A DNA stretch of 64,000 nucleotides, taken from Lycorma delicatula. Taxonomy: Eukaryota; Arthropoda; Insecta; Hemiptera; Fulgoridae. The translations under genes were made by a program, and so were the position numbers. The stretch spans positions 153,784,305 through 153,848,304 of the forward strand of contig NC_134460.1 in NCBI RefSeq assembly GCF_047948215.1, read 5' to 3'. The notes under the pieces were generated by a model. The model was not told the DNA's origin, did no database searches, and saw nothing but the letters and a program-made list of their open reading frames with translations. Positions within the stretch are counted from its first letter, which is position 1. Every line of letters starts with the position of its first letter. Shown here in pieces: positions 11,630 through 22,246 of the stretch.

Positions 11630-13759
11630 ATTCCATCTTCATTTGTTTCTTGCTGTGATGGAATGGATTACAAGTCACTTCATGGAGGCTATGATTCCAG
11701 CAGACATTACTTTTGCAGTTGTGGCATGTTATACTTGTTTTTTTTATTTTTATTTTTCTTACAGAAGTAAAAAATTCATTTGCACAGTTTCTGTTTCTGC
11801 TTTCGGTAGAGCTTTGAATTTTGGCAAAAAATTAAAATATCCTTCGGAAGAATCAAAATTTGACCTCTGACTTTTAGGTTTTCTGCCATCATTTGCATTG
11901 ATATATTAGTTAAATATTTATTTCATCTGCAAATCTGCTGTGGGTTATTGCAGGAAAAAATTCTTTGGGCATTAATTCCACATATATCTAGTTCCCGGAA
12001 AAAAATAATCATAGGCCAGCACCTAGTTCTCCTTGATGTACTGTAGATTGAACACATCTGTCAACCGTATTGACCCCCCCTTTGTTCATTTATAATCCAT
12101 AATAATTAAAGGTTTGTTTGATTTCATCAATCACCGTTGATCTTGTCATGCAGTGTGGATAATAATATAATTGTCGTCTTTTTCTTAGTTATATAAGAAA
12201 TAAGAGTTATGTCATATTGGGAGCCAAACTAGATCATATTGGTCTAGATTCATCTACTTGAAATTCTGGGGGTATTTACACTTTATTCTTTCTTAATCTA
12301 CCAAGAAAGGTTAACTTATTTTCAAATAAATAGCAAGCTGCAGCATATCTACTATACCGATTGTCTGTGGTTAAATTTCTGTTGGATGAAGGAATTGGTT
12401 CAACCATTCTCTTAGTTATATCAACTGGCTTATTTGATGTTAAAAAATGAACCGTCTACATATTTTCCACGATATATTTCTATGTTACAAATATAAAAGG
12501 TTCTGCTGTCATACATGGCCTATAATTTCAGACCATATTTTGCTGGCCTGTTAGATATGTACGGAATAAAGCCACACCTACCATGAAATGCGACAAGCAT
12601 TTTGTTTATTGTAATGAATTTATGGGATTATAATTATTTTTGTAATTAGAAACAAACGATCTATGAAAGTCTCTTATTACTGCAGGTTTGTCTACCTTCT
12701 CATATTCTTGCCTTGTCGTTATGTCATTAAATCTTATGCATCTGTGTAGAAAAATAAATCTCTTATAGCTAAAATTATTTCCAAAATGTGTCATTCCAGT
12801 GTCAAAGCTCTGTAGCATCTGTTTGATTACCTTTCTTCACTGCGATTAGAAAAAGTCTACCAAATAATGCTATAATTTCTGATAGAGATGTATATTTAGT
12901 CTCTAGTCCTAAATAATTATCAGTCAGTTTATTTTTTATCAGTATACTTGTTTGTGTTTACAACAATATTATCAATCGTATTTGGAGTGATAAAATGTAA
13001 GAAAGCATCTAATTCTGTAGGAGTAATTCATGCATTTCTTTTTGGGTGAGGAAATGCTTTGATAATATTTTTGGATTTTTTTTTAGCCGGTAATGATAGA
13101 GGATTATTAATTAATAATTTCATCCGTAATGTTTCTAAGTCTTTTCCAAGATAGAATCTACAATCTGTTCCTTCAATGTCTATATACTCATCGTTTTTCT
13201 CATTTTCATCCTGGGATTGCTCTGAATCACTTTAGTGGTTTTCCAATTCAATAGCTTCAATTTTGAAATCTACATCATTTTGATCGTCAATATCACAATC
13301 TGAAATGTTGGTAGTGTTTTATTCATCTGAAAGTTCTCTCAGGAGGAATAAATGTCCTCTGGATCTGTAATTTCTCTTCCTGTAACAGAAAGAACAAATG
13401 AAATAGAAAATGAAGAAATTTGAATTTTCTAAAGCAATATTAGTTGAAAATTTTTGAAAGAATACTATTAGTGTAATACTGCAAAAACACTTTAAGTTTT
13501 TAAATAAATTAAGGATGAATAAATTTGCTTACATTATAAGATGCATGGCAGTATTAGGTCCACAGTACAAAGAAGTGACATATTCAACACTCTCTCTCTT
13601 GGAGTACATATCTACTTACAAGATAAAAGCCAAACTTGTTGCAAATACACTCAAATGAGAATACCTAGCTTGCCTAGAAGATATCGCCATCAGATTATTT
13701 GAAACTTTAATACTTATAAAAAGTGCAGCCCAGAGAACGCATATTTGACTGGCAAAGGG
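11630..13759 (-). mobile_element. piggyBac transposase relic with one preserved end
   Basis: On the - strand the broken frames follow a piggyBac transposase from N- to C-terminus. There is an acidic N-terminal stretch (EQSQDENEKNDEYIDIEGTD near 13.2 kb), then FLHRCIRFNDITTRQEYEK (about 12.73 kb), ISNRPAKYGL (about 12.55 kb), ITKRMVEPIPSS and NLTTDNRYSRY, the block with the second catalytic aspartate (about 12.37 kb). KLTFLGRLRKNK follows, then a cysteine-rich tail CHNCKSNVCWNHS near 11.7 kb. Many stops and shifts are present. The outer end is intact: read on the - strand the terminus is CCCTTTGCCAGTCAAATATG, abutting TTAA at 13760-13763, the piggyBac target site. I could not find a convincing partner terminus on the other side. 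Inactive fossil. Confidence 0.88.
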
Positions 13760-13763
13760 TTAA

Positions 13764-15335
13764 TAAAATTGGTTTTATAGTTTAATATAGACTAACCAAG
13801 TGTAGTTTTACTTTTTGGATTATCTAATTAAATCACAACTATTCCAGAATATTTTGAACGTCAAAAAAGTGTATTTTCTTTTTGATTCGCATATATATTT
13901 AAAAAGAATGCAGCTTTTAGATTATAATGCATAATTATTAAAAGGAAGATGCTATAGATGTAAAGGGATGATGTAAAGTATGTTTATATTTTATATAGAA
14001 TGCATGGAACATTTTGGTCTTTCCGTACATTTATTTTTCATCAAGGTCTAACTGATTATGTTTACTATTTTATTTTTGTCTTTTGTATATTTGAAAAGCT
14101 AATTTTATTAGATATTAAAACACGCTCTGTTTATAATTTTTTGATGAAAATAAAGGAAACGTGAAATATAGACAGATACAAGTCTATTGGAAGCAGTTTA
14201 TAATCAACAAGAACTTTTACCTCTGACAACAAATGTTTGATCCCGCTCCCAAAAGGTTCACTTAGGTAATAACTTAAAACGATGAAAGAGACTGGTGATT
14301 TTTTTTTAATCTGAATTTTAGGGAGAGAAACAAGAATATAAATATATAATGGAAGGATTAAACTACAGTAGTTTTCTATTAACCTATTGTTTATATATGT
14401 ATAAAAAATAGTAATTACTTTGTATATTTTCTGATGTTGGTTATGGCAGCTAAGTTTTATGATTTTAATCATAATCAACCTTTTATATGACTGTCTCTTA
14501 ACAGAAATTTTTTATAATGACTATGAGATTATTCATGATAAATTTTGTGATTTTCGATTATATATATGCAGTTAATATTTTGAAAACATTATTTTCATAC
14601 ATATATTTTGATTAATCCTTAGTTGTTTTTGATTCATTGGTATTAACCCTTTTTTTTACTTAAATTTTTATTCGGTGATTAATCTGTATAAATTTATTCA
14701 ATTGTTTTGTTACTTCATACAGAATAATAAAATACCATCTACAATTAATAAATAAGCTATAATTCAGTAATATTAGTATTTTAATAAAATTGTCAATTAA
14801 TTAATTATTATTGTATCGTAAAATATTATAATTATTGTGAAACACAGTTAAATTTAGAATAATATTTTTTACTATTTAAATATTTCATTTAATATTATTA
14901 TAAAATACAGTAAATGTTACCACTACTTCTATTACTGCTAACACATGCTAAGGAAAGTAAGTAAACATATATATCAAATTTCTTATAAAATATTTTACTA
15001 AATTAACCTTAATACTTATTTTAAATATATATTTATGTGTTGGATACATTCCATTTTGTTATATCTGTAGCATTAGTGTGTTTGATAAACTATTTTAACT
15101 CAAAAGGTCTTTGTTTATATTTATTTATTTTGATTTAAAGAGATTAGCGCATATCATATTATTTTATTAGTGCTTAAATTATATTTATATATATACATTT
15201 AATTTTTAATTATGATACTGAGGAAATAACCTAATAATTGATTATGTATAAAATATGTAAATTAATATAAATTAATATTTTTTGTATATAATTATTATTT
15301 AAAAAATATATTATCATTTTGTATTTTTAATTTTA
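13764..15335. other. AT-rich intergenic DNA
   Basis: No gene or recognised element. A 115-codon open frame on the - strand at 14131-14478 is composed of isoleucine, lysine and leucine codons expected by chance at this base composition, and has no family features. Confidence 0.6.
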
Positions 15336-16020
15336 TTAATATAAACCATGTAGTACAGAATATTGAGATAAGACATATATTACCTTAAATTTACCAAGAA
15401 AGTATTTTCATTGGATCCTTCACCTTAGTCAGGATTAAAATAATTTAGTTAAACTGCATAATAAAAATTAAAAATAAAAATACCTAAAAGAATGTAAATT
15501 GTATATTAATTTACTAACGAGTGCTGCTATCTGTTGCAGTTATTATAAGTCTATCTCTCTTAAACAATGTCTGATGGTTTATCAAATTGAAAACTTGTCT
15601 GTATTTATAACTGTAATATTCTTCTAATGCATTTAATTTTATATCATATATATTAATAAAGATAGTGACATTTATTTTATTGTAATTTCTTATTAATTTA
15701 GAAATTAATAAAGATGATATAAAATTAAATATATTAGAAAAATATTACAGTTATAAATTCAAACAAGTTTTCAATTTGATAAACCATCAGACATTGTTTG
15801 AGAGAGATTGACTTATAAAAACTACAATAGATAGCACTCGTACAATTAATTAATATGCAGTTTTCATTGTTTTAGTTTTTATTTTTTTAGTTATTATACA
15901 GTTTAACTAGATTATTTCAATCATGACTGAGGATGTGGAATCCTCCAAAAGTACTTTATGGTAAAATTAAGGTAAGGTATATCTAATCTCAATATTCTGT
16001 ACTACATGATTTATATTAAT
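15336..16020. repeat. Large inverted repeat (two arms of about 310 bp, 60-nt spacer)
   Basis: The left arm (about 15336-15651) is the inverted counterpart of the right arm (about 15713-16020). The outer ends match (ACCATGTAGTACAGAATATT on the left; the right end reads the same in reverse complement with one change). The inner 110 bp, around AATGTCTGATGGTTTATCAA, are nearly identical, while the middle of the arms has more mismatches and small gaps. The spacer is AT-rich and holds TATTAATTTAGAAATTAATA. There is no coding capacity. It could be a foldback (long-TIR) non-autonomous transposon or a locus making a long hairpin RNA. I see no clear target-site duplication. Confidence 0.85.
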
Positions 16021-16141
16021 ATAATTTAACAATAAGAGGAATAATATGAATCTTAAAATGATTAAGTTCAGTAAAATAATTATCATTTTATGTAAATTAA
16101 TATAATTGGAAAAATACATTTGAGAGATGTCCCTGGTACCT

Positions 16142-16177
16142 TTTTTTCTTCTATGTAGCCTCCAGAACCACTGTAAG
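16142..16177 (-). mobile_element. SINE-like 3' stub (36 bp) with 13-bp target duplication
   Basis: A 36-bp insert is flanked by perfect copies of GTCCCTGGTACCT (16129-16141 and 16178-16190). Read on the - strand it ends in a poly-A tract, as expected of a retroposed sequence that truncated almost immediately after priming. The body (CTATGTAGCCTCCAGAACCA) has the look of a dispersed SINE tail, but I cannot name the family. Confidence 0.7.
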
Positions 16178-16190
16178 GTCCCTGGTACCT

Positions 16191-17107
16191 AGGTCTTTCT
16201 ATCTTAACAACCTTTTTTTTCTATTTAATAACCTTTTTAATTATATTGTGTGAAAAGATTAGCAGAATCCTCATAACCTGTCTAGTGTAACACCTACTGA
16301 TTGCTATTTATCAGTTATCACATCAGTGGCCTCTTGATAGAAATTTAATAAAAGTATATGCTCATCATATAAATAAATATAACATACAGTATTTCATATT
16401 TTCTTAGAAACCGTTACAGAAATTTCTAATTATATTTTATAATCATAAAAGAATTAGTTTTCAAGATTTATTTATATATGTTTTTTTTAGATAAGGAGCA
16501 TTAGAGTTTGTATTTAAATTAATAAGAAACATAAAGCTGTATAAAGTGAAATATATTTTATTAAAAAAATTATTGCAAAAAAAAATAGTTAATTTTACTA
16601 TAAGATAAAAATTATTTATTTTCAAAATAAAGTAAAATAAACTGTATGTATTTGTAATCAATTAGTATTTTAATGATGTAACTAATGAAATTTTCAGATA
16701 TTGCATGCAGATATTGTACTAATAACACAGATGAACAAATGAAATATTTATGTGAAACAAGTCACATTATGAAAATTTTTCATACAAAGCAACTGTAGCC
16801 ATGATAGAGTTAAGCTTGTGCATATGAGAAGTAGAAACTGTAAAATACTAATTTAATCTTTTTTAATGAAATATAAACCACCAAAACAGTAATTAGGTAA
16901 GTTAAATTTACCATATTAATTCCAAGAATCGACTTTTGCAGGATCCCACACTTTCAGTTGCTATCAAATTCTATAATTATATTACAACATATTTATATAT
17001 GATTTGTTAATTTATCAGAATTATTTTTGAAAATTTTGTTATTTATTATGGATGACTATACAAATTCTGTTGTCCAGAACTGGATTGATACAATATTTAA
17101 AACATCA
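16191..17107. other. AT-rich intergenic DNA
   Basis: Nothing supportable: the stretch is AT-rich, with low-complexity frames such as 16461-16661 on the - strand that look like chance. Confidence 0.6.
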
Positions 17108-17540
17108 TACAGAGGGCTGTTTTTTTTAACCTTCTATGGGCTATAAAAAAAGATACATTGACATAATAAAATGAGTTTATTACTAAAAGTTGAGTAGTAG
17201 TAGTAATATCTAACTTATTTTTCTATATAATCACCAACTATTGAGGCACTTGTATTATGACACCAGCTTTCCGCCGATGCCTTCTTCAAAGAAGTTTACC
17301 CCCAGTGAGGTAAGGTACGTCTTGACAGCCTCCTGAAGTTCTTCGTTGGTGGCGAAGTGTTGTTCGCCCAATCTTGCCTTCAATTTTTGAAAGAGGTGAA
17401 AATCACTAGGTGCTAGGTCTGGACTATATAGTGGTTGGCCGAAAACTTCCCGCTTGAATTGTTCGAGAAGGTCTTGCATCATGTCGGCACAGTGTGTTCA
17501 TGCACTGTCGTGGATCAAAACCATGCCGGACGAGCATGCC

Positions 17541-17684
17541 TGTTTGTTCTGGGTCGCTCTGTGGAGGTAATGTAAAGATTCACAATAAACTTCCTTTGTT
17601 ATTGTTGTCCTCTGTTTGTTCTGGGTCGCTCTGTGGAGGTAATGTAAAGATTCACAATAAACTTCCTTTGTTATTGTTGTCCTC
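17541..17684. repeat. Perfect 72-bp tandem duplication inside mariner
   Basis: The unit starting TGTTTGTTCTGGGTCGCTCT occurs at 17541-17612 and again at 17613-17684 without a visible difference. On the coding (-) strand it duplicates 24 codons containing TKEVYCESLHYLHRATQNK, and since 72 is a multiple of three it keeps the frame. It sits just before the second catalytic aspartate block. Confidence 0.95.
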
Positions 17685-18155
17685 TGTTTCACAAAGTCCA
17701 CCAACAAGACACCTTTATAGTCCCAAAAAATTGTAGCCTTACTGTCCTATTTCTCAGTGTCTGTTTGAATTTTTTCAGCTTGTTTGGAGAAGAAGTGTGT
17801 ATTTATTGCTTAGACTGTTCTTTGGTTTCTGGATTGTCCGGATTCAAGTCTCATTGCTAGTAACAATAGACTAAAAATTCTTTCCCCTCGTTATAACAAC
17901 ATGTGAGAAACATTAAGGCTGATGCTGCTATGTTTTGTGATTGTCGCTCAACATTTTACCGTGCATATAGTTTCTGGTATACTAGGTCTTTAGTCACAGT
18001 TGTGTACAGAGAAGACCTGGAAATTTCTACAGAAAGTTCACTTATTGTAAACTTCTGTTTGTCACCAGGCAAAATATCAACACGCTCAACCAGATGTACA
18101 GTAGAAACAGACTTATGTCTTTGCCCACCTTCATCATGGACATCCATTTGCCCTA

Positions 18156-18222
18156 CTACACCATTCCTGTACACTACCATCACTAATCTCCTACACCATT
18201 CCCATATACTACCATCACTCAT
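18156..18222. repeat. 35-bp imperfect tandem duplication inside mariner
   Basis: CTACACCATTCCTGTACACT at 18156 is repeated as CTACACCATTCCCATATACT at 18191, continuing with ACCATCACT in both. The period is 35 bp, not a multiple of three, so the duplication shifts the transposase frame just after the N-terminal HTH. Confidence 0.85.
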
Positions 18223-18515
18223 AAAGTTTTCACCGTACACTAGGCGCATTCTGCGATGGATTTCAGCAGCACTACATCCTTCTGCTTGCAGAAAACATGT
18301 CACACTTCACAATTCACACTTGGGGGGAGCATTGATCATAGCAACCATGCTCAATTGCCCATAGCTTGGCTCAGACTGATGCAATGGAGCCGGCAATGGC
18401 AGAGATTGTGGTGGGGAGAGGGCAGCACAATTGCACAACGTGCAGACCTGACTCCCCGCCTATCTCTTGTTTACTTGATCCACAATCGGATATTGAAAAA
18501 AAAACAGCCCTGCTA

Positions 18516-19292
18516 TTTTCCTTTGTTCTATCATTTAACTTATTTATTTAATGTGTTTTGGTAGTTTAAATTTCATTTAATATTAAATTATATTATCACA
18601 ATGGTCAATATGTTAATGAATTTTTTGAATTTTCAAAAAAAAAAAAATATATATATATAGTTTGTTGAACATATTACTATTATTATTTTATTAATTTTTA
18701 TTTATTAGTCTAATAAAGTAGGGTAGTTGTTTTAAATGGCATACCATTTTTATCCTCACATGGATTTTGATGTATGGCTTTGTATTTACGTATAATTTTA
18801 TTCAATTTAAAGTTTCAAAATTTCTTTTCAGTATTGCATATTTTTTTTTTTTTTTTGTCCTACTATATTTTACACTTGTGTATTAAATCAATGTAAAATT
18901 CCATAGGCATTTAGAACATTTTAAAAGCTAATTATTATTTAAAGATAAATGTTGCCATTTATTTTAAAATTATATTAACAAATTTATTATATGTCAATTC
19001 TACTATTAAAAAATTTATAGATGTTTTAAATTGAAAAGAAACATTTGAAAAACTTAAAAAATACTAATTGCATTATCAACAAAGTTAACTACTAAAATTA
19101 TCATTAAAAATATTGGCTGTATATCAGAATCCAAAAAGTCTTTAAGATTATAAAAATGCATATGTCCTTAAAATTTCATTAAAACAATCTATTATCATAT
19201 AAAATAAACCCAGTTGTAGTAAAATGTAAGTGCAAATTTAATTATAACTGAGATCCTAGCATATTCTTTATGCATCTACATTTTACACATTA
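18516..19292. other. AT-rich DNA with AT microsatellite
   Basis: No gene is seen. An A-run followed by an (AT)n tract lies near 18638-18659 and a long T-run near 18840-18857. Confidence 0.6.
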
Positions 19293-20600
19293 ATGACATT
19301 AACCAGTTTTCATAGGTGTTTAATCCTCATTTACTACTTCAATACAAGCACAGGTAATGTTAACTACTCTGGAGCATTGTCAAGAAAATGTTCTTTCATA
19401 TACAGGTGTTTTTTTTTTCAAGAAAATTTCCCTGGGTTTTATGGGTGCTCTTCACTTTTCTCAAAAAGTTTTCCTTTTACATTTTTGTTTTGGTTCTTTC
19501 AAATAAGAAGCGGTATTTAATACGATTGGTCATTGTCTTCTTTTCTTTTATTTTTTGTTTTATCTGTGATTTAAATAGAAGGAAGAGGGCCAATTTCCCA
19601 ATCTTTTTCTCAAATTTGCTAAGCCTGTTGTGTATATCATTGATTAATCATTGAAAGAATCAGACACTAAATTCAACATTCTTGTGGCATGAGTACCTGT
19701 CTGAAATAAGCAAAATCTTATTTTCTGGTGATGAGTTTAGAAGACTAACAAAGTGTTTCAGCCATTGCAAATAAATCTTCGTAGTCATCCTTTATCTTGA
19801 GCCACACCAAAAATCTCTACAGGTGACCCATCAATGAGTTCTTTTTTCCAGTTTTCTGGAGTTTATATAATAACTATTGTAACATCTATTTCTGTGCTAG
19901 TTAATCATTAACTTTTGAAAAACATGAATAATCCATTTTGTTTTTTAAAAACAAAATGTAAAGAAATACATTTGCAATACCTGCATACTTCATTTATACC
20001 TGTACAATACAGGTAAATGCGCCTATTTCCTGTATAAATGGGGTAAAACACCGACACCCCTTTGTAAGTGTGGTGAAAATCAAACTATCAGACGCATCAC
20101 AGAAGTTTGCCCTAGGACAGCTTATGAAGGGAATCCTGAAGATTTCCTGATGGCGACTCCAGAATCGATAGCATGTATTAGTTTGTTAAATCTTTGTTTA
20201 TAATATTGACTGTAATTGTTGTTATGTATAAGTGCCATACACAAAATAAATAAATAACAGGTAAATGTATTACCTGTGTAATACATTTTCTTTACCTATG
20301 TAAAGAAATACTTTTGCAATTTTTTAGACATTGCTGATCCTGATTCATCAATATTTAAATGTTTTGTGGGAAATGTATTTAAAATTTTCAGTACTTCTTC
20401 ATATGTTGAAAAAATATATTAACCATGGATCAATTAAAACTCCCTTGCCCTCCTGTAGACATAGATTCAGGTTTTCAGGTAGACATACCTTCAGTTGCCT
20501 GGATTACATTTTGTAAAGACAGAAACCTACTTCTACCCTGTGAACACTTTCAGATAGAAAGCCATTCCAGATAAAAAATTTCCAGAAGATCTACAGATTC
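19293..20600 (-). pseudogene. Pogo/Jerky-like DDE transposase relic
   Basis: On the - strand, broken frames resemble the catalytic part of pogo/Tigger/Jerky transposases. YEEVLKILNTFPTKHLNIDE (about 20.34-20.40 kb) corresponds to the family's block ending in the first catalytic aspartate (NxDE). Near 19.75-19.9 kb, TPENWKKELIDGSPVEIFGV and an ENxxFCLFQTGTHAT-like stretch match the region before the second aspartate. A C-terminal part toward 19.3 kb is only loosely recognisable. It is split by a retrotransposon fragment at 20020-20256. The relic is old, with many stops. The family call is moderately secure, the subfamily not. Confidence 0.5.
20020..20256 (+). mobile_element. 5'-truncated non-LTR retrotransposon, 3' end only
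   Basis: The fragment encodes the last 50 or so residues of a non-LTR ORF2. It opens with YKWGKT, continues with CKCGENQTIRRITEVCP (the C-terminal zinc-finger-like motif of Jockey/I-type elements), and ends in a TAA followed by a short 3' UTR and an A-rich tail (AAATAAATAAATA). An 11-bp duplication ACAGGTAAATG flanks it (20009-20019 and 20257-20267). Extreme 5' truncation is normal for target-primed reverse transcription. It lies inside the pogo-like relic and is therefore younger. Confidence 0.85.
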
Positions 20601-22246
20601 ATATTCTAGATCTCTATCAAATTTTGACTGAAAACATCCTAACCTTTTTGATATTCTGTTTTTGTGACCTGGTGATGTTTTGCATCATTTAGATGCTTAT
20701 CTCATCTTACCATTGTTGGCTCCCTTTATATCTCATTCCAGGGTTGCCTACAAAGATTTATCTTCCTTCAATTAATTTTTGCTATTAGAATGATAAATCA
20801 GAAAATAAATAACCTAAAATCAACTACACAAGTTGAGATTAGATGATATTTAGAGTTACAACCCATTTGCAAAAATGAAGAATGTTGATTTTATATTTGA
20901 TTTATGGAGCTTTTAATATTAAATTAAAAAGGGCTGAAATTCACATTTATAAGCCATTTTGTTTAAAAGGCTTGCTGGATTTGAAAATTATAAAAAGTTA
21001 ATGGAGAGTCACTGCTTCTTTTCTAATGAGTCTTTTACGTTAAAGGTTGATTTAAGAGAAACATCAGGAACAAAAAAAAAAAAAATAGATATTTAAAATT
21101 AATGTAATTGTAACTTTGTAATGATAGATTTGGTAATATTTTTAAATTGAAGCAAAAATTTCTTCATTTTATGTTTATTTTTTACAAATTAATAACAACA
21201 CAAAGTTATTATCTGTTTATAACTTAAAAGATTGTTTAAATGATTTATTATGTGTTCACTATTATTTTTAGTTTAAATATTCATTTATTCAATAAATGTT
21301 GCCTCCATAAATATAAAATATAAAGAGAAAGCCCTTTTTTAAATTCATAAATATAAAAGGAAAAAAAATTTAAGAAGAAGGATATATTCACACTTTAACC
21401 AGATCAAGATGACATTGATGTACGTAATTCATGTTACCAAAGATATGGCAACTATGTTTTATTGTATGGATTAATAGGCAGAGCTAAATTAAACCCTCTA
21501 TTTGTAATAAATAACCTATTAATTGTTTTGTTATAAAAATATCAAATTTAAAAAAATTCATTATTTATTCAAACTCATTAACGGAACCTAAGTAAAGAAT
21601 TTGTAACTAGATACTTTTGTTAGTATTTTATCTTTTATACAAATTTTTAATTTATTTATTTCTTTTCACTGTCTATATACGCTATTGATATTGTTTTCCC
21701 AAAGTATATGTACCATTAGATTTTGTGTAGAATTCACCTAGGAAGTATTAACATCTATCACTGATCATCTAAAAATAGGCCCTTTGAAATACAATCTAAT
21801 TTTATTCTAAATATGGTCTTGTACCTTATTTATTGTATATAGAATGCAGTATGCAAAACTACAACCTTTAAAAATAATACAGAATTAAAAGTTATAAATG
21901 TGAACATGAAAGAATTCAAACATGTTAAAAAACTTTAGCCACTTTTTTTTTATTAATGATAACTTTTAAATGAAGACAACTGTCAAATAATCACTGTTAA
22001 ATCAATCATGTGTCATTCACAACCCCAAACAGCTGGACATTAAGGAATGAAATAGGCCCCTTAACAGTTTACTGAAATATTAAACTTTATTTATTCAACT
22101 GTATTTTTCACTAGACATGACTTTTTTCTGAAATGGTTTGTTTGTTTTAATTACATCATAAAATTCACAATAAGAAAGTTCTTAATTAATTTTAACATTT
22201 AGCAGATGTTTAACAGTAAGTACTGAAAGTTTACCCCTTCTGCAGA
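20601..22246. other. AT-rich intergenic DNA
   Basis: No gene or assignable element is seen. Poly-A runs (for example 21073-21087) and AT-rich filler predominate. Confidence 0.55.

Larger units (their letters stand above)
17110..18513 (-). mobile_element. Mariner-family element with decayed transposase
   Basis: Both ends and TA target sites are visible. The left end is CAGAGGGCTGTTTTTTTTAA at 17110 after TA. The right end, read inward, is GCAGGGCTGTTTTTTTTTCA, followed on the outside by TA at 18514. On the - strand, the N-terminal HTH reads AAEIHRRMRLVYGENFMSDG (18.2-18.27 kb) and the C-terminal block reads PLYSPDLAPSDFHLFQKLKA (17.36-17.43 kb), with the third catalytic aspartate of mariner transposases in that neighbourhood. 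VLIHDSA (about 17.5 kb) corresponds to the second aspartate block, LHDNA in the family. The middle is degraded. Two tandem duplications (17541-17684 and 18156-18222) disrupt the gene. The 1.4-kb length is normal for the family. Confidence 0.9.

Noticed and set aside
14131..14478. 115-codon open frame on the - strand
   Set aside because: Composition is mainly I, K, L, Y and S, as expected from AT-rich random sequence; no motif, no conserved neighbours and no splice support.
17494..17736. 80-codon + strand frame with repeated GSLCGGNVKIHNKLPL
   Set aside because: The repeat only reflects the 72-bp tandem duplication; the true coding strand of this mariner is the - strand.
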